Shown piece by piece: positions 1-6,328 of a DNA stretch of 9,796 nt. The stretch spans positions 1 through 9,796 of the forward strand of contig CAIXSC010000873.1 in assembly GCA_903921945.1 (NCBI GenBank), in the 5' to 3' direction. A program made the translations under genes and the position numbers. The DNA is from an uncultured Planctomycetaceae bacterium (GTDB lineage: Bacteria; Planctomycetota; Planctomycetia; Pirellulales; Pirellulaceae). Every line of letters begins with the position of its first letter. Within the stretch, counting starts at the first letter, position 1. The notes below the pieces were generated by a model, which was given only the letters and a program-made list of their open reading frames with translations, ran no database searches and was not told where the DNA came from.

Positions 1-218
1 AGGCTGATCGCGCGGAGGGCCAGCAGGCCGAAGGCCAGCCCCACCACCGGGACCGCCAACATGCCGACACTGACCAAGCCCACGACGGACACCAAACCGA
101 TCGCCAACGATAACACCGCCGCCTTGCTGACGACCCGATAAGAGCCCTCGGAACCGTCCTCGGAACCGTTTCCCATCGAGACCGCGGCGGTCGATTCTGG
201 GAGAGCAGACGCCGACAT
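1..218 (-). CDS. Small membrane protein, DUF4190-like, 3' end cut by window
   Basis: Only the first 72 codons are present; the gene runs off the left edge. The frame is open throughout on the minus strand from the ATG at 216-218. The first ~30 residues (MSASALPESTAAVSMGN...) are polar and Ser/Gly/Glu-rich and end in SYRVVSKAA. A hydrophobic stretch follows (AVLSLAIGLVSVVGLVSVG, then MLAVPVVGLAFGLLALRAI) that reads as two closely spaced membrane helices. This polar leader plus a Lys-Ala entry into paired Gly-rich helices is the layout of DUF4190-type planctomycete membrane proteins, whose function is unknown. An AGAGG ribosome-binding site lies 8 nt upstream (227-231), which supports this start. 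It follows the secreted protein at 376-1539 on the same strand after a 157-bp spacer holding a strong hairpin, so it may be a separate transcript. The family call is by eye and tentative; the coding call is firmer. Confidence 0.6.
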   Translation of the reverse strand, partial: MSASALPESTAAVSMGNGSEDGSEGSYRVVSKAAVLSLAIGLVSVVGLVSVGMLAVPVVGLAFGLLALRAIS

Positions 219-273
219 CCTGGTAACCTCTTGACCAACAACCATCGTCAGTTTCCGCATCCTTGCCCGCAAA

Positions 274-299
274 GCCCGGCGCGATCAACGCGTCCGGGC
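274..299 (-). terminator. GC-rich hairpin between genes, possible terminator
   Basis: GCCCGG plus CGCG, a 5-nt ATCAA loop, CGCG, one bulged T, then CCGGGC gives a stem of about 10 pairs. It lies 77 bp past the stop codon of the secreted-protein gene (376-1539) and before the start of the next leftward gene. On the minus strand it is followed only by TTTG, a weak U-tract. On the plus strand it is followed by GTTTT, but no plus-strand gene precedes it. It may end the leftward transcript weakly or act as a 3'-end-stabilising stem. The hairpin is directly visible; the terminator role is inference. Confidence 0.45.
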
Positions 300-375
300 G
301 TTTTCCTCATCCTCGTTTTTCGTCGAGCACCGGCAACTGGCGAGCCGTTTGCCCGCCGGGCCGCCGCCCAAGGAT

Positions 376-1539
376 CTACGATTTGGCCGGCGCTGGCGCC
401 GCGCTCGGAGTCGGGAAGAACATGTTCGCCCGGCGAACCGACTCCGGGTCGACCTTCTCGAGCTCCTTGATTCGTTCCTTCGCTTCCGGCAATGGGCAAA
501 CCCGGAGGAAGTTCACGACCGGCACCTTGACCCAGCTCGTCTTCTCGTCCGCGTCCTTGAACAGCTTGACCAGCTTGTCCATGCTCGACCAGTCTTCCCA
601 ACGCGCCAGATCGGGAATCACAAGATCGGCCAGATTGGGCCGGTTGAGCATCAGCCGCAGCGATTGCACGACGCGCGTCTTCGGTATCACGTTCACATCA
701 TTGCCATGAAACCGCAAAGCCATGATCGCCGCGTAAGTGTCGGCGTACTCGGCTTTCGTATTGGCCAGATACAATTCGTCGATCAACGGCAAACCGTCCG
801 GTCCCTTGAGCAGCAGGTAGCAGGCGATGAGCGCGTCGAGCCCCGCACGCTGCTTCCGGTCCTCGGACTTGATGAGCCCTTCGAGCATCGCGATGTCGGA
901 TGGCTTGCCGCAAACTCCAAGCAGCGTGAAGTACAGACGGCGGCGACTGGTCGAGATATTCGGGTCGAGAACCCAGGCGACCAACTGATCGTGTTTCATC
1001 TTCGGCTTGAGCGCCTTGACGACATCGTACGGCGCTTTGGCGAATTCGTCGTAGGCGTCGCGAGCCAGCAAGTCGTCTTTGTCTTCGAAGTACTGCTGGA
1101 AGAATTCGAGCCGTTCCGGTCCGGACTTGGGCAGCCCCTCCAATTGCAGGATGTACTTTTCCCCTTGTTCGCTGAGCGGAAGGGGCGTCGACCACTGCAA
1201 GTTTTCCGGACCAACCGCCGTCAGAAAGAACCGCTTTCCCGGCTTCGCTTCGCCAAAAAACACCGATTCGACCACCGGTGTTTTCGCGAGCAACTTCTCG
1301 CCTTTGACGATGTTCACAATGCGGAACTTCGCCTTCACCACTTCGTCGCCCGCGTCACCGCCCTTGGGAGCTTTGGGGATCGAGTCGAGCGCGGCGATGA
1401 CGGCCGCGTCCATCGCCGTGATCTCTTCGCTTAAAGTCTGCGATGTCGCGCTGCAAAACGGACACGCCATGGCGCGAGCGGACACCGTCGATACCGCCAT
1501 CGCCAACACAAGCACGAACACGATCAACCGCCGCATCAT
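376..1539 (-). CDS. Secreted conserved hypothetical protein with CPFC motif
   Basis: This 387-residue protein is of unknown function. Residues 1-25 form a signal peptide: MMRR, a hydrophobic core (LIVFVLVLAMAVSTV), then SARAMA. Cleavage is likely just before C26PFC29, a CxxC pair at or near the mature N-terminus. Ala-Met-Ala-Cys is only a weak lipobox, so a lipoprotein is possible but not favoured. Residues about 26-150 (CPFC, TLSEE, a DAAVIAALD strand, KFRIVNIVKGEKLL, then a block ending GEKYILQL) resemble the layout of netrin/TIMP-like (NTR) domains. From about 150 to 370 the chain is largely helical and charged, perhaps HEAT-like. The tail is Pro/Ala-rich (PTPSAAPAPAKS). The start is the first of two consecutive ATGs, with AAGGA 8 nt upstream (1548-1552). 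A 349-bp spacer separates it from the permease gene upstream, so it probably has its own promoter. Coding status is solid; the NTR resemblance is inference. Confidence 0.85.
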   Translation of the reverse strand: MMRRLIVFVLVLAMAVSTVSARAMACPFCSATSQTLSEEITAMDAAVIAALDSIPKAPKGGDAGDEVVKAKFRIVNIVKGEKLLAKTPVVESVFFGEAKPGKRFFLTAVGPENLQWSTPLPLSEQGEKYILQLEGLPKSGPERLEFFQQYFEDKDDLLARDAYDEFAKAPYDVVKALKPKMKHDQLVAWVLDPNISTSRRRLYFTLLGVCGKPSDIAMLEGLIKSEDRKQRAGLDALIACYLLLKGPDGLPLIDELYLANTKAEYADTYAAIMALRFHGNDVNVIPKTRVVQSLRLMLNRPNLADLVIPDLARWEDWSSMDKLVKLFKDADEKTSWVKVPVVNFLRVCPLPEAKERIKELEKVDPESVRRANMFFPTPSAAPAPAKS

Positions 1540-1709
1540 GGCACTGATCCTTCACTCAAGTTTTCCGCGCTCCAGTTTTTCGGCGCTCTTGTCATCCCGA
1601 TCATTCCGAGTCCGACGCCGAGCTGGACGCCAAATTCCACGGAATCCGCATGCAGATGCAGCGCCACTCGGCCGGATCGACCGCGTACCGCCACGCTCCA
1701 GACGCCTTT

Positions 1710-1715
1710 ACTATA
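1710..1715 (-). promoter_or_regulatory. Possible -10 element upstream of the secreted-protein gene
   Basis: The minus strand reads GTTATAGTAAAGG here, with TATAGT as a -10-like hexamer in an otherwise GC-rich spacer. It sits about 170 nt upstream of the start at 1539. I see no convincing -35 at 16-18 nt, so this is a weak call resting on local AT content and position. Confidence 0.2.
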
Positions 1716-1802
1716 ACGCCGCTCACGGTTTGCCGCTGGACACTTCCGATCTTGGCCGCTCACCTCACAGCCGACGATGGCCCCTGCACTTAGCCACACC
1801 CC

Positions 1803-1862
1803 AACAACGCCAATCCCTAAATCGCCAATCCCAACATTCCCAATCCGAACGTCTCCAATCCC
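1803..1862. repeat. 15-bp tandem array, 4 units
   Basis: There are four adjacent 15-bp units on the plus strand: AACAACGCCAATCCC, TAAATCGCCAATCCC, AACATTCCCAATCCG and AACGTCTCCAATCCC. The constant part is CCAATCC; the first half of each unit varies. The array is non-coding, about 25 bp beyond the permease stop in its 3' flank. Confidence 0.85.
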
Positions 1863-1888
1863 AACGCACCACACGCCAGCGTGCCGCG

Positions 1889-3595
1889 TCACGATCCGAG
1901 CGATCGGGATACGTCCGTTCGGTATGCCGAGAGGGCCGGCAAGAATCCGACCGCGATCGCGAGCGCCACCAAAGCGGGGATCAGTAACAGTTCCATCGAG
2001 ATTCCGATACTCAATCTTGACTCTACGCCCAGCAACTCCAACAGGTTCACGGGCGGGGCGACATCGAAAAAGCCCATCGACACCCCTGTCTCCCGTTCGA
2101 TGGGACCGCTGGCGGCGACGTTCAGCGCATGGCCGGCGATCCATCCCGCCCCGCCTCCGCCAAGCGACAGCATGATCGACTCCAGCAGGATAATTCCCAT
2201 GACGGTATTGCGGCTAGCGCCCAGGGCCCGCATCACCGCGATCTCGTGGCGCCGGTCGCTCATCGAATTGTAAATGCTGACCAGAATACTGATGCCAGAG
2301 ACAACGCAGATCATGCCCGTGAGCACCAGGAGCAGCGTTTGGACCGGGCGGACGAATAGCTCGAACAGCCCGACGATTTCGGCCACGGGCAGCACGGCTT
2401 GAGCGGCGCCACCTTCATTGATGACGTTCGTCAGCCCCGGCGTTACCGTGGGGCTGGTGGTCAACACCAAGAGGGCGGTGACCTCCCGTTGCTCCACCGG
2501 CAACGGTTGGAAGAAACCATGCTCCTGGTCGTGGACGACAGCCGACCGGGCCTGGCGTTCGGCGAGCACCCGCGCCTCGGCTTCCGCTGCCGACTCGCGG
2601 GGAGCGTCCGGCGAAGCAGCCTTCTTTTCGAGCGGCTTGGCATGGTTCTCCATCAAGTAGAAACCGGCCATGTTGATGAACACCGCGCGATCGTTCGGAG
2701 TGCCCGAGGGGGCCAGGACGCCGACAACCGTGAATTTCTCTCCGTGGCCCGCGCCGTCGGGATCGCCGTGCGCCACCGAAATCCGATCGCCCACTCGCAC
2801 GCTCCGTTCCCGCGCGACGGTCGCCCCAACCACCGCTTCGAACAGCCCGTGCTCCTCGCTGTGTTCGCGGAAATTCCTGCCCTCGCGGAACACGTACTGG
2901 CGATCACCGCGTTCGCCGTAACGCAACGAGTCGAACATGACGGGCCGCGTGGCAACCACTCGAAACGGTCCGAAGTAATCGCCCAACCCGACCGGCACGA
3001 CGGTCTTCGTAAACTGCGAAAACCGTCCATCGCGTTGGTTGTCCAACTGCCGGCGATCGGCCGCGTCCAAAGCCAGTCGATGGACAGCCTCGGCCAATCC
3101 GACCGCCGAGTTTTTTCCGCTAGCGCCCGCGGGTACCGTCGCATCGGAACCCGCCGCAGCGCTACGGGGCTCGTTCGCGCCGCTTAGTGAAGCCCCCTCT
3201 TCGAGCGCCGGTCCGCCGCCTACCGCCGCGACCAGCGATTGCAATTCCAGCAGCGCCGCGCGTTCTTCCTGCGCCGCCGCTTGCAGCGACTGCGCCCGCT
3301 CAGCATCCCGTTTCGCTCGCGGCAGAAACTCCAGGTAGTAGTCGTACGGAACGTTTTCGATCGGCGTGCTGAGGTAGTAGACCGTGTTGAGCGTCAGTTG
3401 CAGCTTGCCGCCCCGAGCGCCAATGATCATGTTGTAGCCGAGCGTCGCGTTGGTGCGAAACGATTGCTGGATCACCCCCATGATCGACAACACCGCCACG
3501 ACCAACATCACGCCGAGCGCCATCGAAGCGGCCGTCAGCAGCGACGCCAATCCGCGTTGACGAATGCTGCGCCACGCGATTAGCCATAAACTCAT
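1889..3595 (-). CDS. ABC transporter permease, FtsX/MacB type
   Basis: This 568-residue inner-membrane subunit of a lipoprotein-export or MacB-like ABC transporter pairs with the ATPase encoded at 3592-4494. One membrane helix lies near residues 17-40, followed by a large periplasmic MacB-like region (about 41-415). Three C-terminal helices lie near 418-442, 465-495 and 532-556. The FtsX motif RRHEIAVMRALGAS sits at 449-461, just before the third helix. Residues 57-90 (IIGARGGKLQLTLNTVYYLS, then IENVPYDYYLEF) resemble a COG0577 subfamily in which this segment follows the first helix. Residues 93-195 are unusual: an Ala/Glu/Gln/Arg-rich probable coiled coil, then an Ala/Ser/Gly-rich stretch, looking like an insertion. 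A second variable, charged stretch lies at 318-352. The start at 3593-3595 is set by a perfect GGAGGA 6 nt upstream and an ATGA overlap with the ATPase stop. A longer in-frame reading to 3937 merely covers the ATPase tail. The substrate is unknown. Confidence 0.9.
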   Translation of the reverse strand: MSLWLIAWRSIRQRGLASLLTAASMALGVMLVVAVLSIMGVIQQSFRTNATLGYNMIIGARGGKLQLTLNTVYYLSTPIENVPYDYYLEFLPRAKRDAERAQSLQAAAQEERAALLELQSLVAAVGGGPALEEGASLSGANEPRSAAAGSDATVPAGASGKNSAVGLAEAVHRLALDAADRRQLDNQRDGRFSQFTKTVVPVGLGDYFGPFRVVATRPVMFDSLRYGERGDRQYVFREGRNFREHSEEHGLFEAVVGATVARERSVRVGDRISVAHGDPDGAGHGEKFTVVGVLAPSGTPNDRAVFINMAGFYLMENHAKPLEKKAASPDAPRESAAEAEARVLAERQARSAVVHDQEHGFFQPLPVEQREVTALLVLTTSPTVTPGLTNVINEGGAAQAVLPVAEIVGLFELFVRPVQTLLLVLTGMICVVSGISILVSIYNSMSDRRHEIAVMRALGASRNTVMGIILLESIMLSLGGGGAGWIAGHALNVAASGPIERETGVSMGFFDVAPPVNLLELLGVESRLSIGISMELLLIPALVALAIAVGFLPALSAYRTDVSRSLGS

Positions 3596-4494
3596 GTTCG
3601 TTCCTCCCGCCGCCTCTCCGGCACGGCGTCGGCTGGAATGCCAGGACTGCCGCCAGCGGGAGGCGGCGCCGCGCCCGACCCGCCGCCACGCAGGGCGTTG
3701 GGGAACCCGCCGCTCGCCGCGCCTGCATGGCTCGCTGCGCCTGCATGGCTCGCTGCGCCTGAATCTCCCGCTGCGCCTGAATCTCCCGCTGCGATTGAAG
3801 TGCTGGATTTCGCGGCGGCCGCCACCGCGAGTCCGACCGCGCGATTGATCGTCTCCAACCGCTCCACTCGGTCGAACTGGTTGGCGACTTCCAACGAATG
3901 GGTCACCATCAACAGCGAGATCCGCTCTTCGCGGCACGTATCACGGATCAGGTCGACAATCCGTTGCTGGTTTGCCGGATCGATATTCGCCGTCGGTTCG
4001 TCCGCTAGCAACAGAATGGGGCGGTTCGCGAGTGCCCGGGCCACGGCGACCCGCTGTTGCTCGCCCACCGACATCGTGCGGGGCGTGTGTGTGGACCGAT
4101 GCGAGAGTCCAACCCGGTCGAGCAGTTGGCGAGCTCGCACGACATCGCGTTTGCCCCGCGCGAAGGTCATGCCCAGAAGCACATTTTCCAACGCGTTGAA
4201 GGCAGGCAGCAGGTTGAACGTCTGAAAGACATACCCCATCCGCGCGGCTCGAAAACGGTCCCGCGCAGGCTCGGAGAGCCGCGCGAGATTCACGCCATCG
4301 AGCGAAATGGCGCCGGAGTCCACGGAACTGATCCCGGCGATACAGTGCAGCAAGGTCGTCTTGCCGCACCCGCTGCGACCAAGCAGCACCATTTGCTCGC
4401 CCCGTTCCAACGCGAACCGGGGAATGTCGAGCACTGGCAGCAAATGCCCGTTGGGCTCGATGAACGTCTTTCTCACGTCTTCCAGGAGCAACAT
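3592..4494 (-). CDS. ABC transporter ATP-binding protein, LolD/MacB type
   Basis: This cytoplasmic ATPase drives the permease encoded immediately downstream, with which it shares an ATGA stop/start overlap. Counting from the ATG at 4494 it has 300 residues. Walker A is GRSGCGKTT (39-47), the Q-loop is VFQTFNLLP (Q91), the signature is MSVGEQQRV (141-149), Walker B is LLLADEP (161-167), the D-loop is NIDP and the switch His is H199 (MVTHS). The signature has Val where LSGGEQQ usually has Gly. The nucleotide-binding domain ends near residue 220. A low-complexity Ala/Gly/Ser/Pro tail of about 75 residues follows, containing six-residue repeats (GDSGAA, SHAGAA) encoded by an 18-bp tandem array. 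This tail is foreign to typical LolD-like proteins of about 230 residues. An alternative GTG start at 4521 adds nine residues but lacks a ribosome-binding site and abuts an 11-bp repeat array, so I prefer ATG 4494, although its own site (TTGGAAC) is weak. Confidence 0.9.
   Translation of the reverse strand: MLLLEDVRKTFIEPNGHLLPVLDIPRFALERGEQMVLLGRSGCGKTTLLHCIAGISSVDSGAISLDGVNLARLSEPARDRFRAARMGYVFQTFNLLPAFNALENVLLGMTFARGKRDVVRARQLLDRVGLSHRSTHTPRTMSVGEQQRVAVARALANRPILLLADEPTANIDPANQQRIVDLIRDTCREERISLLMVTHSLEVANQFDRVERLETINRAVGLAVAAAAKSSTSIAAGDSGAAGDSGAASHAGAASHAGAASGGFPNALRGGGSGAAPPPAGGSPGIPADAVPERRREERT
3602..3607 (-). promoter_or_regulatory. Strong Shine-Dalgarno for the permease start
   Basis: GGAGGA on the minus strand lies 6 nt before the ATG at 3593-3595, inside the last codons of the ATPase gene. 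It fixes the permease start at 3595 and fits translational coupling through the ATGA overlap. Confidence 0.8.
3715..3804 (-). repeat. 18-bp tandem array within the ABC ATPase tail
   Basis: There are about five 18-bp units. On the plus strand these are CGCCGCGCCTGCATGGCT, CGCTGCGCCTGCATGGCT, CGCTGCGCCTGAATCTCC twice, and a diverged fifth copy. The unit length is a multiple of three, and the array is translated as six-residue repeats (GDSGAA, SHAGAA) in the C-terminal tail of the ATPase. Units come in two near-identical pairs, which suggests recent stepwise duplication. Confidence 0.85.
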
Positions 4495-4522
4495 CGGAAA
4501 CGGTTCCAATTCGAGCCGCACC

Positions 4523-4577
4523 GTCGGCTCACAATCGGCTCAGATTCGGCTAATGGTCGGCTCACATTCGGCAATAC
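4523..4577. repeat. 11-bp tandem array, 5 units, upstream of the ABC genes
   Basis: The plus strand reads GTCGGCTCACA, ATCGGCTCAGA, TTCGGCTAATG, GTCGGCTCACA, TTCGGCAATAC, with core TCGGCTCA. The unit length is not a multiple of three, so the array is non-coding. It lies directly before the alternative GTG start (4521) of the ATPase, in the 206-bp spacer after smpB. The 11-bp period is close to one helical turn, so repeated protein binding is possible but untested. Confidence 0.8.
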
Positions 4578-4629
4578 GGACGCCAGCGATCCACACCTTC
4601 GTCATCGCCTCGTCGGTCCAATCGCTTCG

Positions 4630-4677
4630 CACCATCCGCGCCATCCGCATTGTCGGTGGCATCCGTGGCATCCGTGG
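4630..4677. repeat. 9-bp tandem array in the smpB 3' spacer
   Basis: The plus strand reads CACCATCCG, CGCCATCCG, CATTGTCGG (diverged), TGGCATCCG, TGGCATCCG, then TGG. The core is CATCCG. The array lies within about 70 bp past the smpB stop and is non-coding. It may be a by-product of slippage; I see no terminator U-tract. Confidence 0.75.
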
Positions 4678-4700
4678 TTCATCTACGACGCAACGGGTCC

Positions 4701-5417
4701 TTACCGGCGACGCATCGCCCGTTGCACTTCCCGATCGACTTCGCGTTTCTTGATGCTTTCCCGTTTGTCGTGCAGCTTCTTGCCTTTGCACAGTCCAATC
4801 AAGACTTTGGCGATTCCCCGCTCGTTGAAGTACATTTTCAGCGGCACCATGGTGAGCCCCTTTTGCTGGGCCCGGCCCGCGAATTTCAGGAACTCGCGCT
4901 TGTGCAGCAACAGCTTCCGCAATCGCTTCGGCTCGTGGTTCCACATGCTGGCCTGTGGATAGGGCGGAATATCGCAGTCCACCAACCACAAGGCGCCTTC
5001 TTTGATCCTCGCGTAAGCCTCCTCCAGCGACACTTTGCCGTTCCGCAAGCTTTTCACTTCGGTGCCGCGCAACATCACGCCGCACTCGATCGTCTCCAAA
5101 ATCTCGAAGCGGAATTGCGCTTTCCGGTTGTCCGCGACAAGCCGCGGCGTCAACCCCTCGTCCGCCTTGGCCGCCGCCGGCTTTCCAGACCCGCCCTTGC
5201 TCGACCCGCCCTTGATGGAACCGCTTTTGTTGGACCCGCTCTTGGTCGAACTGGATGGGTTGGGGCCGGACGGTGCTTTGCCGCCGGACGGTGCTTTGCC
5301 GCCAGTGGCTGGTTTCGCGGCCGCCGTTTTGCCCGGCGCGGGAACGCTCGCCGCTGGTTTCGCGGAGCCGGCGGCTGGCGAGTTATTGGGCGAGCGGGGT
5401 TTCGCGGGGGAGGCCAT
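4701..5417 (-). CDS. smpB: SsrA-binding protein SmpB with long N-terminal extension
   Basis: SmpB binds tmRNA and delivers it to stalled ribosomes for trans-translation. The core begins near residue 93 and is well conserved: LVADNRKAQFRFEILETI (93-110), GVMLRGTEVKSLRNGKVSL (113-131), a Tyr-containing IPPYPQAS loop (150-157), HEPKRLRKLLLHKREF (161-176), GLTMVPLKMYF (187-197) and a basic tail GKKLHDKRESIKKREVDR (212-229). All expected core blocks are present. The protein has 238 residues, whereas SmpB is usually about 150. The excess is a Ser/Gly/Pro/Ala/Lys-rich, probably disordered leader of about 90 residues, encoded by tandem 15-bp and 18-bp repeats. Start choice is uncertain: ATG 5417 (MASPAKP) and ATG 5456 (13 residues longer, 6 bp after the upstream stop) both lack a good ribosome-binding site. 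It follows the RraA-like gene closely on the same strand and is probably cotranscribed with it. Confidence 0.93.
   Translation of the reverse strand: MASPAKPRSPNNSPAAGSAKPAASVPAPGKTAAAKPATGGKAPSGGKAPSGPNPSSSTKSGSNKSGSIKGGSSKGGSGKPAAAKADEGLTPRLVADNRKAQFRFEILETIECGVMLRGTEVKSLRNGKVSLEEAYARIKEGALWLVDCDIPPYPQASMWNHEPKRLRKLLLHKREFLKFAGRAQQKGLTMVPLKMYFNERGIAKVLIGLCKGKKLHDKRESIKKREVDREVQRAMRRR
5188..5247 (-). repeat. 15-bp tandem array in the smpB extension
   Basis: There are four 15-bp units on the plus strand: GACCCGCCCTTGCTC, GACCCGCCCTTGATG, GAACCGCTTTTGTTG, GACCCGCTCTTGGTC. They encode five-residue repeats of the form (S/G)GS-x-K, namely SGSNK, SGSIK, GGSSK and GGSGK, giving a flexible basic linker just before the conserved SmpB core. 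Confidence 0.85.
5265..5300 (-). repeat. Exact 18-bp duplication in the smpB extension
   Basis: GCCGGACGGTGCTTTGCC occurs twice back to back with no mismatch (5265-5282 and 5283-5300), encoding GGKAPS twice. Exact identity points to a recent duplication. Confidence 0.85.
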
Positions 5418-5462
5418 GGAGGAGACACCGTGCGACGATCGCGGCCTTGGCCGCATCGGCGA

Positions 5463-6131
5463 TTAGAGAATTCCGAACTTGGCGAACACGTCCGTCGCCT
5501 TCATGCCGGCGCGGATCGCGTCGCGGACCTCGTTTTCGCTGTGGACCTTCTTCCAGGCCCGCGCGATCGCTTCGTCTTCAACCGTCTGCGGAACGACAAC
5601 CACACCGTCCTCGTCCGCGAACACCAGATCCCCGGGAGCGAACCGCACGCCGGCGATCTCCACGGGAACGTCCAAGTCGATGACGCGTTGCCGGTGCAGG
5701 CTATCGTACGGACTTGTCCCGCGAGCGAAAACAGGAAAACCGAGCGCCCGCATCTTGCCCACGTCCCGCGCGGCGCCGTCGACGATCGCTCCGACGCACC
5801 CGGTATTGCGGCAAGCGGTCGATAACAACTCGCCCCACAAGGCCGAATGGCCCGAGCCATGGGCGGCGGCAATCACCACATCATCGGGATGGCAACTATC
5901 GACCGCCCGCAGTTCCAGTTCATAAGGATGCGGGTCCTGATGGAACATGTCGGCCCACAAAGTGGTCTTGCAGCGTCCAACCAGCAATCCGCCGCTCGTG
6001 CCCGGCGCCGCCGTCAAGTGCCGCAGTTGCACGCGCGGCGATTGATGACGGTAGCCCAACGAATCGAGCGCGTCGCAGACGACGGCCGTGTACAGCGATT
6101 CCCGCATCTCCGCGATCGAGATCAAACCCAT
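5463..6131 (-). CDS. RraA family protein, HMG/CHA aldolase-like
   Basis: This 222-residue protein belongs to the RraA/4-hydroxy-4-methyl-2-oxoglutarate aldolase family. Aldolases of this family cleave oxo-acid adducts to pyruvate using a divalent metal. The visible motifs fit an aldolase: WGELLSTACRNTG (99-111) contributes the substrate loop, GAIVDGAARDV (114-124) carries the Arg-Asp pair (R122, D123) that binds carboxylate and metal, and GDLVFADEDGVVVVP (167-181) is the conserved C-terminal block. It is more like these aldolases than like the E. coli RNase E regulator RraA (about 160 residues). The start is the ATG at 6129-6131 (MGLISIAEM) because AGGAG lies 7 nt upstream. A longer in-frame reading from 6239 starts inside a 16-bp repeat array and is rejected. 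It is followed by smpB within 45 bp. The true substrate cannot be read from sequence; sugar-acid or hydroxy-acid metabolism is a reasonable guess. Confidence 0.88.
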   Translation of the reverse strand: MGLISIAEMRESLYTAVVCDALDSLGYRHQSPRVQLRHLTAAPGTSGGLLVGRCKTTLWADMFHQDPHPYELELRAVDSCHPDDVVIAAAHGSGHSALWGELLSTACRNTGCVGAIVDGAARDVGKMRALGFPVFARGTSPYDSLHRQRVIDLDVPVEIAGVRFAPGDLVFADEDGVVVVPQTVEDEAIARAWKKVHSENEVRDAIRAGMKATDVFAKFGIL

Positions 6132-6138
6132 GGGCGGA

Positions 6139-6143
6139 CTCCT
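6139..6143 (-). promoter_or_regulatory. Shine-Dalgarno that sets the rraA-like start
   Basis: AGGAG on the minus strand, 7 nt before the ATG at 6129-6131. It favours a 222-residue protein over the longer in-frame reading that begins at 6239. Confidence 0.7.
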
Positions 6144-6232
6144 AGAACCCACGCATTCCGCAAAGTCCGCATTGTGCCCGCCACCCGCGTTGCTGCCCAG
6201 TCCACTGACGAACCAGTCGCTGACCCGCTGAG

Positions 6233-6328
6233 CTGGCATGCCGGCGAACTGGTATGCCGGCGAACTGGCATGCCGGCGAACTTCAGCACAGGCGAATTGG
6301 CATGCCGGCGAACTGCCGCACGGTCGAA
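6233..6328. repeat. 16-bp tandem array, 6 units, GGCATGCC core
   Basis: The plus-strand units are CTGGCATGCCGGCGAA, CTGGTATGCCGGCGAA, CTGGCATGCCGGCGAA, CTTCAGCACAGGCGAA, TTGGCATGCCGGCGAA and CTGCCGCACGGTCGAA. Units 1, 2, 3 and 5 are nearly identical; 4 and 6 have diverged. Each good unit holds the 8-bp palindrome GGCATGCC overlapping GCCGGC, so neighbouring units could pair in RNA. A 16-bp unit cannot encode a repeated peptide in one frame. The array lies between the RraA-like and SUKH-like genes and reaches into the 3' end of the SUKH-like frame as it now reads. Confidence 0.9.

Larger units (their letters stand above)
1540..1888. other. 349-bp spacer, no gene called
   Basis: This spacer lies between the permease stop (1889-1891) and the secreted-protein start (1539). 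It contains a 15-bp tandem array (1803-1862), a possible -10 (1710-1715) and the AAGGA ribosome-binding site (1548-1552). A minus-strand frame stays open across it and ends with TGA at 1536-1538 in an ATGA overlap with the next start. However, that frame continues out of phase into the permease gene and has mixed third-position bases, so I do not call it. Confidence 0.5.

Noticed and set aside
349..1434. Long plus-strand open frame opposite the secreted-protein gene
   Set aside because: Arg/His/Val-rich shadow translation typical of the antisense of a high-GC gene. The minus-strand protein has a signal peptide, domain-like order and a ribosome-binding site.
1536..2144. A 202-residue minus-strand open frame ending in an ATGA overlap with the secreted-protein start
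   Set aside because: It overlaps the well-supported permease gene out of phase, its middle is just the translated 15-bp repeat array, and its third-codon positions are mixed. The ATGA overlap alone is not enough.
3596..3937. A longer N-terminus for the permease
   Set aside because: The extra residues are the out-of-frame shadow of the ATPase tail (Arg/Ser-rich repeats). The ATG at 3595 has a perfect GGAGGA and starts right before the first membrane helix.
6132..6239. Upstream extension of the RraA-like protein by 36 residues
   Set aside because: It begins inside the 16-bp repeats, has no family resemblance, and the ATG at 6131 has AGGAG at good spacing.
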